DNA from: JBCCXL01 sp039191605
GTDB lineage: Bacteria; Acidobacteriota; Thermoanaerobaculia; Multivoradales; JAHZIX01
Assembly (NCBI GenBank): GCA_039191605.1
Contig: JBCCXL010000002.1
Span: 310,001 to 374,000, forward strand
Direction: 5' to 3'
DNA: 64,000 bases
Part shown: positions 45,501 through 57,500 of the stretch, one piece after another
Position numbering within the stretch: the first letter of the stretch is position 1
Layout: each line of letters starts with the position of its first letter
Translations under genes and position numbers: made by a program
The notes under the pieces: model-generated
Databases searched by the model: none
The model's input: the letters and a program-made list of their open reading frames with translations, nothing else
Told to the model about the DNA's origin: nothing

Positions 45501-48500
45501 GCCGCTGACCACCACCCAGCGCAGCGAGGCCAGCAGATCCCGGGACGTGGCCCCGCTTTCCTCATCCTTCGCCGCTAGCTCATCCCGGTGGCGCAGGTGA
45601 TCCAGGAAGGAGCGCAACATCGAGGGCACGAAGTGGCATAGCCCCACCTGGCCCTGGGACAGCAGCTGCAGCACGTGCTCCGCATCGCCGTGGCGGCCGT
45701 CTTCCGCCACCACCATCCGCGCCTGCATCATCCACGGCAGCAACAGCTCCCACAGCGAGACGTCGAAGGTCGCCGGTGTCTTGTGCAGCACCGAATCCCC
45801 GGCCGCTACCGGGTGCGTCTGCTGCGCCCACAGCAGGCGCCGCAGCAGGGAGCCATGGCGCCCCACCACGCCCTTCGGCTCGCCGCTGGAGCCGGAGGTA
45901 TAGAGCAAATAAGCCGCCTGCTGGCCGTCCGGGTGAGGCATCGGCGGCGCGGCGGCAGCGCTATCGCCATCTCTGAGCGTCGACCAGCTGGCCGTCGAGG
46001 TCGGCAGCACGAGGATTTCTATCGGAGCCTCAGAAGCTCCGATGCCGAGATCCTCCGCCGCCCCGGCAGCGGCCTGCTCCAGGGCCGGAGCCAGCGCCTC
46101 GGTGGTTAGCACCACCCGCGGCCGCGCCGCCTTCAGCAGCTTGCGCCACCGCGCCGGCGGATGCTCCGGATCCAGCGGCAGGTACACACCCCCGGCCCAT
46201 AGCGTCGCCAGCACCGCCAGCGGCAGATGGCGGGTTCGGGGCAGGCAAATAACCACTACCCGCTCCGCCCCCACGCCTCGCTGCACCAGCGCCGAAGCCA
46301 GCATTCCGGCGGCGGAGCGGACCTCCGCGGCGCTCAGCGAGGTCTCTCCATCCATCAGGGCAGGCAAATCCGGCTGGGCCCCGAGACCTTCCAGCATACG
46401 CCCCACTACGCCGAGGGGGGACTCCAGCCCCGGACCGCCCTCTCCCCACTCCGCCACCACCTGGTGGCGCTCCACCGCGTCGGGGGCGGCGAGGGCCCCG
46501 CGGCTCTGGCGGGGATCCTCCGCCACTCGGGTGGCCAGGGTGCTGAAGCGGCGAGCCAGGCGCTCTACGGTGCTGACGTCGAAGAGGTCGGCGCGGTATT
46601 CCAGCGTGCCGACGAGGCCCGACTCTTCCTCCACCAGGGCGAGGAAGAGATCGAATTTCGGCGCCCCCAGGGGCAGGGGCTCCGGCGCCATCTCCAAATC
46701 GGGGCTCGAGGGCAGAGTGCCCGCCGGGCGATGCAGGGCCACCATCGACTGGAAGAGAGGCGTGCGGCCCAGGTCGCGATCCGAGGCGAGCTCCTCGACC
46801 AGGCGCTCGAAGGGGATCTCCTGATCGTCCAGCCCCGCCACTACCGCCCGCCGCTCCGCCTCTACGGCCGCCTCGAAGCTGTCGCCCCACTGCCCCCGCG
46901 CCTGTCGTCGCTCCAGCGCCGTCGGATGCAGCACGACGGTGTTGACGAAGAGACCCACCAGGGCCTCTAGGGAGGGGTGCACCCGACCCGCCACCGGCGT
47001 GCCGAGAGCGAGATCCGGAGACGCTCCGGCGTCCTCCAGGGTGCGGCGCCACAGGGCGCTGACGATCATGAAGAGGGAGGCGCCGTGGGCGGAGCCCAAT
47101 TCGCTGAGGGCTGCCTTCACCTCGCGATCCAGGGTGATCTCCTGGCGCCCACCGGGGGCCGCGCCGGAGAGCTGGCGAGGTCCATCCTCCACCAGATCCA
47201 GCGGCTCGACCTCGTCCAGGCGACGGGCCCAGGTCTCGACCCCGCGACGCAGTCGGTCGCCGGTAAGGCGCTGACGCTGCCAGTGGGCGTAGTCCGAGTA
47301 GCGGATCGGCAGCGGCGGCAGCAGCGCCCCGTCCTCGATGGAGCGCTCCCCATCCTGGCCCGCTGAGGCCTCTTCAGACGAGAGGGCGCGATACAGGATC
47401 GCCAGCTCCCGCACGATGAGGTCCATCGACCAGCCGTCACAGGTCAGGTGATGGAAGACCAGCAGCACGCTGTGATCCGCCGCGCCGTGACGCAGCAGCA
47501 GAGCCCGCAGCAGCGGTGCCGAGGCGAGATCGAAGGGGCGGGTGACGAAGGCGCGGCCCAGCAGAGCGCTCTCGGTCGACCCGAGCTCCCCCGACGCCAC
47601 GTCCACCACCGGCAGCGACAGTCGGCTGGGCAGCTCCGCCGCCGCCAGCGGAGCGGCCAGCGGCGCCCCCTCCCGCGCCGGCAGGGCGGTGTGCAGGGCA
47701 TCGTGGCGAGCCACCAGCAGCGCGAGCGCTCGCTGGAGAGCCTCGATGTTCAGCTCGCCCCGCAGCCTCAGGGCCATCGGCACGTGGTAGGCCGGGCTCT
47801 GGGGCTCCAGCCGCTGCAGCACCCACATCCGCTCCTGGGCGAAGGACACCGTCGGCGGGCTGTCGGCGCTCGGCCCACGCTCCAGGCCGTCGCCCCCAGC
47901 ACTGGTGGCGCGGTCCGAGGAGCTCCGCTGACGAGCGGCCTGGTCCACGGCGTTCTCCAGCCTCGACGCCAGCTGCCTCAGCACCGGGGCCTCGAAGACC
48001 TCCCGCACCGGCACCTCGACGTCCAGCTCCCGGCGCAATGCGTTGACCAGACGGGCGGCCAGCAGCGAGTGGCCGCCGAGGGAGAAGAAGTCATCCTCCG
48101 CCCCCACCGAGTCCACCTCCAGCAGCTCCGCCCACAGCGCCCCCAGCCGCCGCTCCATCTCGCTTTCCAGCGCCACGAAGCCGCTGGCGGCGCGGCGCGC
48201 CTGATCCCCGCGACTGGCCAACGCCTTGCGATCCACCTTGCCGTTGGCGTTCAGCGGCAGAGCGTCGAGCTCGGCGAAGGCCGCCGGAATCATGTACTCC
48301 GGCAGGTCCTCGGCGAGGGTGCGCCGCAGCATCGCCGGATCCAGCGGAGTCGACTCCGGCTCCACCTGTTCCTCAGCGCTGCGGGAGATGAAGGCGATGA
48401 GCACTCCCTCCCCGGTGCGGTCGCGATGCAGCAGCACCGACGCCGAGGCGATCTCCGGCAGCGCCATCAGCGCCGCCTCGATCTCCCCCAGCTCCACCCG

Positions 48501-51500
48501 GAAGCCGCGCAGCTTGATCTGGTGATCGAGTCGGCCGAGGAAGTCCAGGCGGCCGTCGGAGAGACGCCGCACCCGATCCCCGGTGCGGTAGAGGCGAGCC
48601 CCGGCGAGGTTCGAGAAGGGGTTCGGCACGAAGCGCTCGGCGGTGAGGCCAGGGCGGCGCCAATAGCCCCACGCCAGCCCCTCGCCACCGAGGACCAATT
48701 CTCCAGGCACCCCCAGCGGCAGGGGCTCCAGCGCCCCGCGACTCGGCCCGGCGGCGGCGGTGACGAAGGCGGTGGTGTTGTGGATCGGCTGCCCCAGCGG
48801 CACCGAGGTGGCTCCCTCCGCCGGCCGCTCCATCGGCATGTCGGTGGCGAAGGTGGTGGATTCGGTGGGGCCGTAAACGTTGTGCAGGCGGCCCGGAGGG
48901 GCGGTGTCGAAAACCCGCCTCAGGGCGTCCAGGCGATGAGCCTCACCGCCCACCAGAAGATCGTCGATGCCCCCGAAGGCCTGGGGCCGCTGCTGGGCGA
49001 CGCGATCGAAGAGGGCCGTGGTGCAGAACACCGTATTCACCCCCTGCTGCTGGAGGTAACTCTCCAGCGCCTCCGGCTCCAGGGTGACGGAGCGCGGCAC
49101 CACCACCGTGCGAGCCCCGTGAAGCAGGGCTCCCCAGATCTCGAAGGTAGCGGCGTCGAAGGCGGCGTTGGCCATCTGGGCGAGGACGATGTCGGGGCCG
49201 AAGGGAATGTAGTCGGCGCCGAACACCAGGCGCAGAATGTTGCGATGGCTCACCGCCACGCCCTTCGGGCGCCCGGTAGAGCCGGAGGTGTACATCAGGT
49301 AAGCCAGGGCGTGGCCGCCGAGGGACGAGGGCAGGCGGGGGACGCTCTGTCCCGAATCCGCCTCACCGGAGATCTCGCCTAGAAGCTCCGCCGATGGCGA
49401 GCTCCCCACCGGGATCAGCCCCGGCAGCAGCGAGCCTTCCCCTCTCCCGTTCTCGGGCCCAGCTTCCTCTAGAGCCTCCTGAAGCCGACGGGCGCCGGCG
49501 GCATCCGCCACCACCTGCTCCAATCCCGCATCTTCCACCAGGAAGGCGAGGCGCGACGCCGGCAGCTCGGGATCCAGCGGCACATAGGCGCCGCCGGCGG
49601 CGAGGATCGCCGTCATCGCCACCGGCAGGGCGCGGCCGCGCTCGACGCACAGCCCCACCGGCTCCCCGGCGGCGACTCCCACCGCCGCCAGCTCATCGGC
49701 CAGCTGCGCCGCCCAGGCCACCAGCTGGCGGTAGCTCAGCTCTCCGCCCTCGTCCACCACCGCGATCGCCTCCGGCCGTCGCGCCGCCGCCGCCATCAGG
49801 CGAGCGCCGAGGGAATCCGATTCATGGAAAGCGCTGGTGGTGTCGTTGACCTCCACCAGCAGCTGCTGGCGCTGAGCTCCGGTGAGCAGGGAGAGGGTCT
49901 CGAGAGGCCTGTCGGGGGAGGCCGTGGCGGCGGCCACGAAGCGCTCCAGCTGACCAGCCCAGCGCTGCACGGTGGTGGCGTCGAAAAGATCCTGGCGATA
50001 CTCCAGGGCTCCCTCCACAGACTCCACGTCCCCTTCCCGAGTCGCCTTGGTGGAGAGATAGAGATCGAATTTCGCCGCCTCCGCTCGCGGCATCCGGAAC
50101 TCCAGCTGCAGCTCCCCCAGCCGGGCCGACGAGGGGGCCGGGGCGTTGTGGCCAAAGACCACCTGGAAGAGGGGCAGGCGCCCCGGCTCCCGGGGCGGCG
50201 CCAGCTCCTCCACCAGCTTGTCGAAGGGCAGCTCCTGGTGGTCGAGGGCCTCCAGCACCTCCCGGCGGGTGGCCTCCAGGGCGCTTTCCAAACCATCGTC
50301 CTCGCCGTGCCGCGCCCGCAGCACGACGGTGTTGACGAAGAGCCCCACCAGGTTCTCCAGGGAGGAGTGCACCCGGCCCACAACGGGGGTTCCGATGACC
50401 ACCTGGCGATGCCCCGCGAGGCGTCCCAGGAAGGCCAGGAAGAGGGTCCCGAGGATCATGAAGCGGGAAGCCCGCTGGCGCCCGGCGACGGCATCCAGAG
50501 CGGCGGTGGTGGCCGGGTTCAGGAAGAGGGAGACTCGGCCCGCCGGGGCTCCCTGGGGCTGCCGCGGTCGATCCTCCGGCAGCTCCAGGGGCTCTACCCC
50601 TTCCAGCCGCTGACGCCAAAGATTCACTTCTGCCGCCAGTGCGGCGCCGTGGAGCCGACGCCGCTGCCAGGCGGAAAAGTCGCCGTAGCTCGGGGAGGCG
50701 GGCAGCAGCTGGGGTACCCGACCGGTGCTCACCGCCGCCTGATAGGCGGCCCCCACCTCGCTCACCAGCAGGTTCTGGGAGACGCCGTCGGAGGCGATGT
50801 GGTGCACCACCAGGGCGAGCCGGTGATGGCCCTGCTCGCCGCGGGACGGTAGCCGCAACAGTATCGAGCGCAGCGGCAGCTCTCGATCGAGGCGGAAGGG
50901 GCGCTGGCCAAGGTCTCGCAACAAACCATCCTCCGCTTCCGTCGCCAGGGCCGTCGGCAGCGTCGATAGGTCCACCACCGCGGGGCGCGCTCCGCGTGCC
51001 CCCGGCTCCACCACCGCCCTCGGCCCCCGGGAGCCGCTCACCACGCGGGTGCGCAGCGGAGCGTGCCGGCCCACCACCGCCACCACCGCGGCGAGGAACC
51101 AGCCGCGGTGAAGCGGGCCGAGCAGATCCAGCACCATCGGCATGTGGTAGGCGGGGCTCTCCGGCTCCATCTGCTGCAGGAACCACATTCGCTCCTGGGC
51201 AAAGGAGAGAGGCGGATGACGCGGATCGCCCATCCCGGGACGGGGCCCTCCTTCGAGACCCGCAGCGCCCCCCGCCGCGGCGAGGGTTTGCGCCAGCTCC
51301 GCGGCAGACGAGGAAGCCAGCAGCATCCCCTCCGTTAGCTGAGCCGAGCCCGAAGCCTGAAGCTCCCGCACCACGGCGGCGATCTCCGCTCCCCGGATTC
51401 CCGCCGCCGCAAGGTCTTCGCCCTCGGCGACGGCGACGTCCAGCAGGCGGCTGACCTGGGCGGCGAGGCGCTTGCCGGTGGCTCCCTCGGAGACCTCGTC

Positions 51501-54500
51501 GCTCCCGCGGGAGCGCAGCCCCCAGGCCCCGTCGGCGCCGAATGCCGAGGACCCTCCGGAGCTCAAGATCAGGCGCTGGGGGCAGGCCCAAAGCGGTACT
51601 TGCCGCCGCAGAGAGCTCCACAGCGCCTCCGCCGTCGCGGCTTCGCCCGCATCTGCCTCAACCACGGCGCGAGAGGAGCGCCGGCCGTCGGCGGGCAGCA
51701 CCTGTACCCCGGCAACCCCAGGAAGCTGCCGCAGCACGCCAGCCGCCTCCTCAAAGTCGACCCATCGCCCCTCCTGGCGCAGCGGAGCGAGCGCCACATC
51801 GGTACCTGGGGACGCCGCCGGGAGCAGCTGAATCTCCGTTCCCGGACTGCGACCCCAGGGTCCATAGGCACCGCGCCAGCGGGTGCGCAGGCAGCGGCCG
51901 CCGGGAATCGTGGTGCGGGAATCCGGGCGCAGGCGATCGGCGGTGAGGGCGGGCTGGCCCCACCAGCCTCGGGGCAGCGCCCCTCCCCCAAGAATCACCT
52001 CTCCGAGACTCCGGCCGTCGGAGGGCTCGACCCGCAGGGTGACGGCAGGCAGGACCTCGCCGAGGGCGGGGGCCGGAACCTCCGACGCCGAGCTCTCCCG
52101 CAGGCTGACCATCGCCAGCGCGGGATCACTCCACCAGCGAGCGACCCTCGCTGCCGGGGGCAGCACCGCCGGAGCCAGGGAGCGATCCTCCCCTTCCAGC
52201 AGCAGCCAGCGCAGGCCTGAGGGCAGCCGTCGGGGAGCACCGAGAAGGGCCGCCACGGCGGTGCTGAGCACCGTGACTCCCTCCGCCACGAGCTCTTCGA
52301 GGGCGGCCTTGGCGTCGGTCACGTCGGTGGAGGGATGGACCCGCCGCGCTCCGGAGAGCAGCGGCGCCCACAGCTGCCAGAGATCCGCCGGATCCTCCGG
52401 CGCCGACCCCAGGGGCGAAGGGAGATGGCCCCAGACGTCCGACTCGGCGGTGCCGAGGCGGGCGCACAGGCCCTCCGCGAGGGCGAGGATCTGCCGATGC
52501 TCGAGGGCCAGGGCGCCGAAGGTCGCCGAGGGCGACGTAGAAGGTGCCGTAGGCAGCACCGCGGCTAGGCGAGCTCCGTCCCGGGCCGGCCGCAGAGGTG
52601 GTTCCCCGGAGGGATCCTCAGACCTCGAGTCGACGGAGGCCAGAGCCTCGCCGATGGTGATCGTCGGCAACTCCGAAGGTAGGCCTTCCGCCGCCGCCCC
52701 CGCGGGGTTCGCTACCACCGCCAGCGCCGGAGACAGATTCTCCAGCTGTCGCCGGCGGCGCTGCGGCAGCTCCGCAGGATCCAGCGGCAGGTAAGCGCAG
52801 CCGAGGGCCAGGGCGCCGAGGATCGCCGCGCAGCGCTGGGCTCCCGGCGGCAGGATCACCGCCACGAGCCTCTCTTCGGAGCTCTCCCCGAGCCCCTCCT
52901 CCCCGAGTTCCTCCGCGATCTCTGGATGGAGCTGGCGCATCGCCGCCGCCGCCGCCACCGCCGACTCCACCAGACGACGGTAGGTCCAGCGGGTCCCGCC
53001 GTCCCACAGCACCTCGACGTCCGGATGGCGTCGGGCCGCCGCCATCACCCGGCCCAACAGAGTGCTCGCCGGCAGCTCCAGCAGCGGCCTCGCCACCGCC
53101 GGCAGCGTCGCCTCCAGGGTCATCGGCACCGTCGGCGCCGCGAGCTTCAGCTGCTCCTCCGAGCCGCCGAGGGCGAGGGTCGCCAGCGGCGCCGTGGAGC
53201 GCCGCATGGCGTCTTCCAGCAGCGCTCCGTAGCCGTCCACCAGCCCCTGGGCGGTGGCTTCGTCGAAGAGCTCGCTGCGGTAGCGCAGGGTGTAGAGGAA
53301 GCCTTCCCCTTCCGGCTGAATCTCGAACACCAGGTCGTAATGAGCCTGGACCTGAGAGGGGAAGAGAGGCGTGGTCTCGAGGCCCGGCAGGTCGAGATCC
53401 GGCGGCGCCGCGGCGAAGGTCTGGAAGACGACGTCGAAGACCGGAGTGCGGGAGCGGTCGCGGCCCAGACCCAGCTCGTGAACCAGCTGATCGAAGGGCA
53501 TCTGCTGGTGGGCGAAGGTATCCAGCACCGATTCCCGGGTCGCCGCCACCAGCTCCTCGAAGCTCTCTCCCCCACCCTGTACTCGCACCGGCAGCACGTT
53601 GATGAAGAAGCCCACCAGGGGCTCCAGCTCCACCTGCTCCCGGCCCGCCAGGGCGGTGCCCACGACGGTGTCCTCGGGGCTGCCGAGGCCGCCGCCGTCG
53701 CAGCGCCGCAGCAGCGCTACCAGCGCCGCCAGGCCGACCATGAAGAGGGTGGCCTCATGCTCTCGGGCAAAGCTCTCCACCGCCGTCGCCACTTCGGCGC
53801 TGCCGTGGGCTACCACCCGGCCGCCCCGCGGACCCGGACGCCGGGGGCGGGGGCGATCCAGCGGCAGCTGCGGACGATGGGCTCCGTCCAGGGCGTGGCG
53901 CCAATGCTCCCGATGCCGAGTCACCGCCTCGTCGTCGAGCCAGCTGCGCTGCCATTGGGCGTAATCGGCGTATTGCACCGCCAGCGGCGCCAGCTCTTCA
54001 CCGCGGTACCCGGCGGCGATCTCGCGCACCACCAGGCCCACCGACCACGCGTCTCCGGCGATGTGGTGGAGCACCACCAGCAGGGCGTGCTCTTCGGCGC
54101 CGAGGCGCAGCACCATGCCCCGCAGCATCGGCGCCCGGGTCAGCTCGAAGGGGCGCAGGCTGGCGCTGTCGGCGAGGTGACGGGCGGTCTCCTGGGCCTG
54201 CTCCTCGTCGAGGGCGGAGAGATCCACCAGCGGCAGCAGTGCGGCGCCGGCGGCCTGCTGGGCCTCCCCGGCGAGCGCTTGACTCTCGAATTCCTCGATG
54301 AACTGCCACGGCCCCACCCGGGTGTCCTCGTAGCGGGTGCGCAGCACCTCGTGGCGAGACACCAGCTGACTCAGGCTGCGCTGCAGCGCTCGCAGCCGCA
54401 GCGGGCCCCGCAGCCGCGCCGCCAGGGCCATGTTGAATTGCGCGGAATCCGGCTCGATGCGCTGCAGCACCCACAGCCGCTCCTGGGCGTAGGACAGGGG

Positions 54501-57500
54501 ACTCGAAGTCTCTCCCTGGGGACGCCGCACCAGCGGCGGGGCGGCCGCCTCCAGCGGCCCCGCGAGGCGTATGGCGAGGCCGGCGATGGAGGGATCTTCG
54601 AAGATCATCCGCAGCGGGACGCTGACCTCGAAATGCCGCTCCAGACGGGCCGCCACCTGCGCCGCCAGCAGGGAGTGACCGCCGACCTGAAAGAAGTCGT
54701 CGTGGCTGGATAGCTGGTCGACCTCGACCCCCAGCACCTCCGCGAAGATCGCCGCCACGGCGCTCTCCGCCTGCGCGCTGCTGCGGGACGGGGCCACCGC
54801 CTGCAGCGATCGGGAGCGCGCCTCGATGGTGCCGGCGAGGCCGGAGGGATCTTCCTCCGGGAGCCTTTCCAGCAGCCCGTCGCGGGTCCAGCGCGCTCGT
54901 TCCTTCAGCGGCTCCTCGAGAGGCCCCCCGGCCTCCGCGGTGGAGGCCGCATCGATCTCCGCCAGGCTCGAGACGGAGGCCGCATCCAGCCACCGCCCCA
55001 CCACTCCCAGCGGCAGCAGCTGGCCACTCTCGTCCACCACCATTCCCGCCGGGCCCGTCGCCGGCCACTCCACCGCCACCTGATGACGCTGGGCGGCGCT
55101 CAGCCACGACAGGCTGGCGAGGGGCTTCTGGGGCGCCGTCAGCGCCGAATCCAGCAGCTGAGCCCACAAGGCGACGAAGCGATCCACGGTGGTGAGATCG
55201 AAGAGAGAGGCGTCGTATTCCACCGCCCCGGTCCACGGCTCTCCCTCCGCCCCCGGGCCCACCGAGAGCAGCAGATCCACCTTGGCGGAGGCCGGCTCCT
55301 GGCGGGCCGGAGCGAGGCGCAGCCCCGGCAGCTCCTCCACCGTCGGGTCGAAGGCGCGCACCGTGAACATCACCTGGATCACCGGCGTTCGCGACGGATC
55401 GCGGCGCGGCGCCAGCTCTTCCACCAGCTTCTCGAAGGGGATGTCCTGATGGGCGAAAGCGCCGACGGCGCTGGCGCGGGTGGCTTCCACCAGGGCGGCA
55501 AAGCCGCCTTCCTCGGCGCCGGCGGAGTTGACCCCAAGGTCGAAACGCAGCGCCAGGGTGTTGACGAAGAAGCCCACCATGGGCTCCAAGGCCGCCTGCC
55601 CCCGCCCCGCCACCGGCGTGCCAAAGGCGACGTCGGAGCGTCCGGTGAGGCGCCCCAAGAGCAGCGCGAAGGCGGCGGAGAGCACCATGAAGGGAGACGC
55701 CCCGCGCTCCGAGGCGAAGGCCATGAGACGCTCCCCGAGCTCCGGCACCAGGCTCACTCGGCGCCGCGCCGGCAGCGCCGAGCGCATCGCCGGTCGAGGA
55801 CGATCCGCCGGCAGATCCAGCGGCTCCAGCCCCTCCAGGCGGCGACGCCAGTAGCGCCGCTGCTCCTCCAGCAGAGGGCCGGAGAGCCAGCGCCGCTGCC
55901 ACAGCGCGTAGTCGGCGTATTGCACCGCCAGCGGCGGCAGCGCCTGGGCCAATTCTTGGGCCCCGGCGGCGGATTCCACCGCCTGCCGGTAGGCCGCCAC
56001 CAGCTCGCTGACCACCACCTGCACGCTCCAGCCGTCTCCGGCGATGTGGTGGAGATTGACCAGCAGCCAGTGGAGCGCCGGAGCTCCCGGGCTCTGGGAC
56101 GGTAGCCGCAGCAGCCGCGCCCGCAGCACCGGCCCAAGGGCGAGGTCGAAGGGCCGGGCGGCCTCGGCGTTGGCCAAGGTCTCGGCGATCTCCGCGGCCG
56201 GCGACGGCGCCAGGCTCCCCAAGTCCACCAGGGGCAGCTCCAGGCTGTGCCGCGGCGAGGCCGCCACCCGCTGGAAGGGTCTCCCCTCCCGCGCCGAGTA
56301 GCGGGTGCGCAACACTTCGTGGCGAGCCACCAAGGCCCCGAGGCTGCGGGCCAGGGCATCCACCGAGAGGTCCCCCTCCAGGCCGAGGGCGACGGGAATG
56401 TTGTAGGTCGCCGTGCCGGGATCCAGGCGATCCAGGAACCACAGCCGCTCCTGGGCGAAGGAGAGGGGAAGATCGTCCAGCGCCCCACCCTCCGTGCCCC
56501 GCGGCGCCAGCAGCGGCGGCACTTCTGGGGCGCCGCTGAGGCGCGGCAGGTCCTCTGGCGGGCGGTAGCCCAGGCGGTAGGCCGTGGACCAGGTGATGGG
56601 GCTGAGGAAATCGTGGTCGTAGGCCTCCCGCCAGCGAGTGGCGACCGCCGGATTCACCTGCCGATGGTGGTGGAATTTCACATCCCCGAGCATGCGGGAA
56701 GCCTCGTGGGGACCGCCGGTCATGCGGCGATCCTGGGTTCCGGAGGACTCGCCCCTCGCGGCGGACTGCTCCCCAGAATCCTGCTCCCCAGAGTCCTGCC
56801 CACCCGCGCTGCCGGGCCGGGGCGCAGCGCCATAAGGTTGGGCCATCGCCTCGCGGTATTCCAGGCCGAGGGAATCGCACAGGGCGCTCAGCACCGACTC
56901 CGGATCCGCCACCAGGTCCTCGAAGACCACCCGCGCCTGGCGCCGCGCCGGGATTCGCGACAGGAAGTCCAGAATGTTGCGGTGACTGTGCTCCCACACC
57001 AGCTCCGCCAGCTGCCGCCGCTCGACGCCGTGATCTCCCCGCAGGAAGATCTCGTCCAGCCGCGCCTGCTCGAAGGAGTTCACCATCCCCAGGGGATGAC
57101 GCAGCAGGTGGATGTAGAGAGGCTCGTGGAACCACGCCTCGGCGCGCTCCAGCAGGCCCACGTCCAGGGCGTAGGAGGGGGTCTTGTCGACCAGCAGCCG
57201 ATCTTCCAGCAGCTTCTGGAGCTCGCCATAGGCGGTGGCGGTAGAGGCGTCCGAGGCCTCCAATTCGGCGATCCATGCCTCCGCCTCGGCGGCCTCGCAA
57301 TGGCGGGCCTCCATCACCGCCCGCACCAGGCCCTCGCGCCAGAAGGCGTCGCGGCCGGAGAAGCTGCGCTGGCGGTGATCCATCGAGGCGAAGGAGAGGA
57401 GCTCTAGCTCCGGCGGCGCGAACAGGCCCTCGTGCCCCGCCAGCATCACCCGCATCAGGGTGGTACCGGAGCGCGGCGGCGCGAGGACGAAGATCGCCCG

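Noticed and set aside
53998..57300. 1,100-codon minus-strand frame overlapping the NRPS in another frame
   Set aside because: Gly/Arg/Ala-rich translation with no recognisable domain; it overlaps intact NRPS modules.
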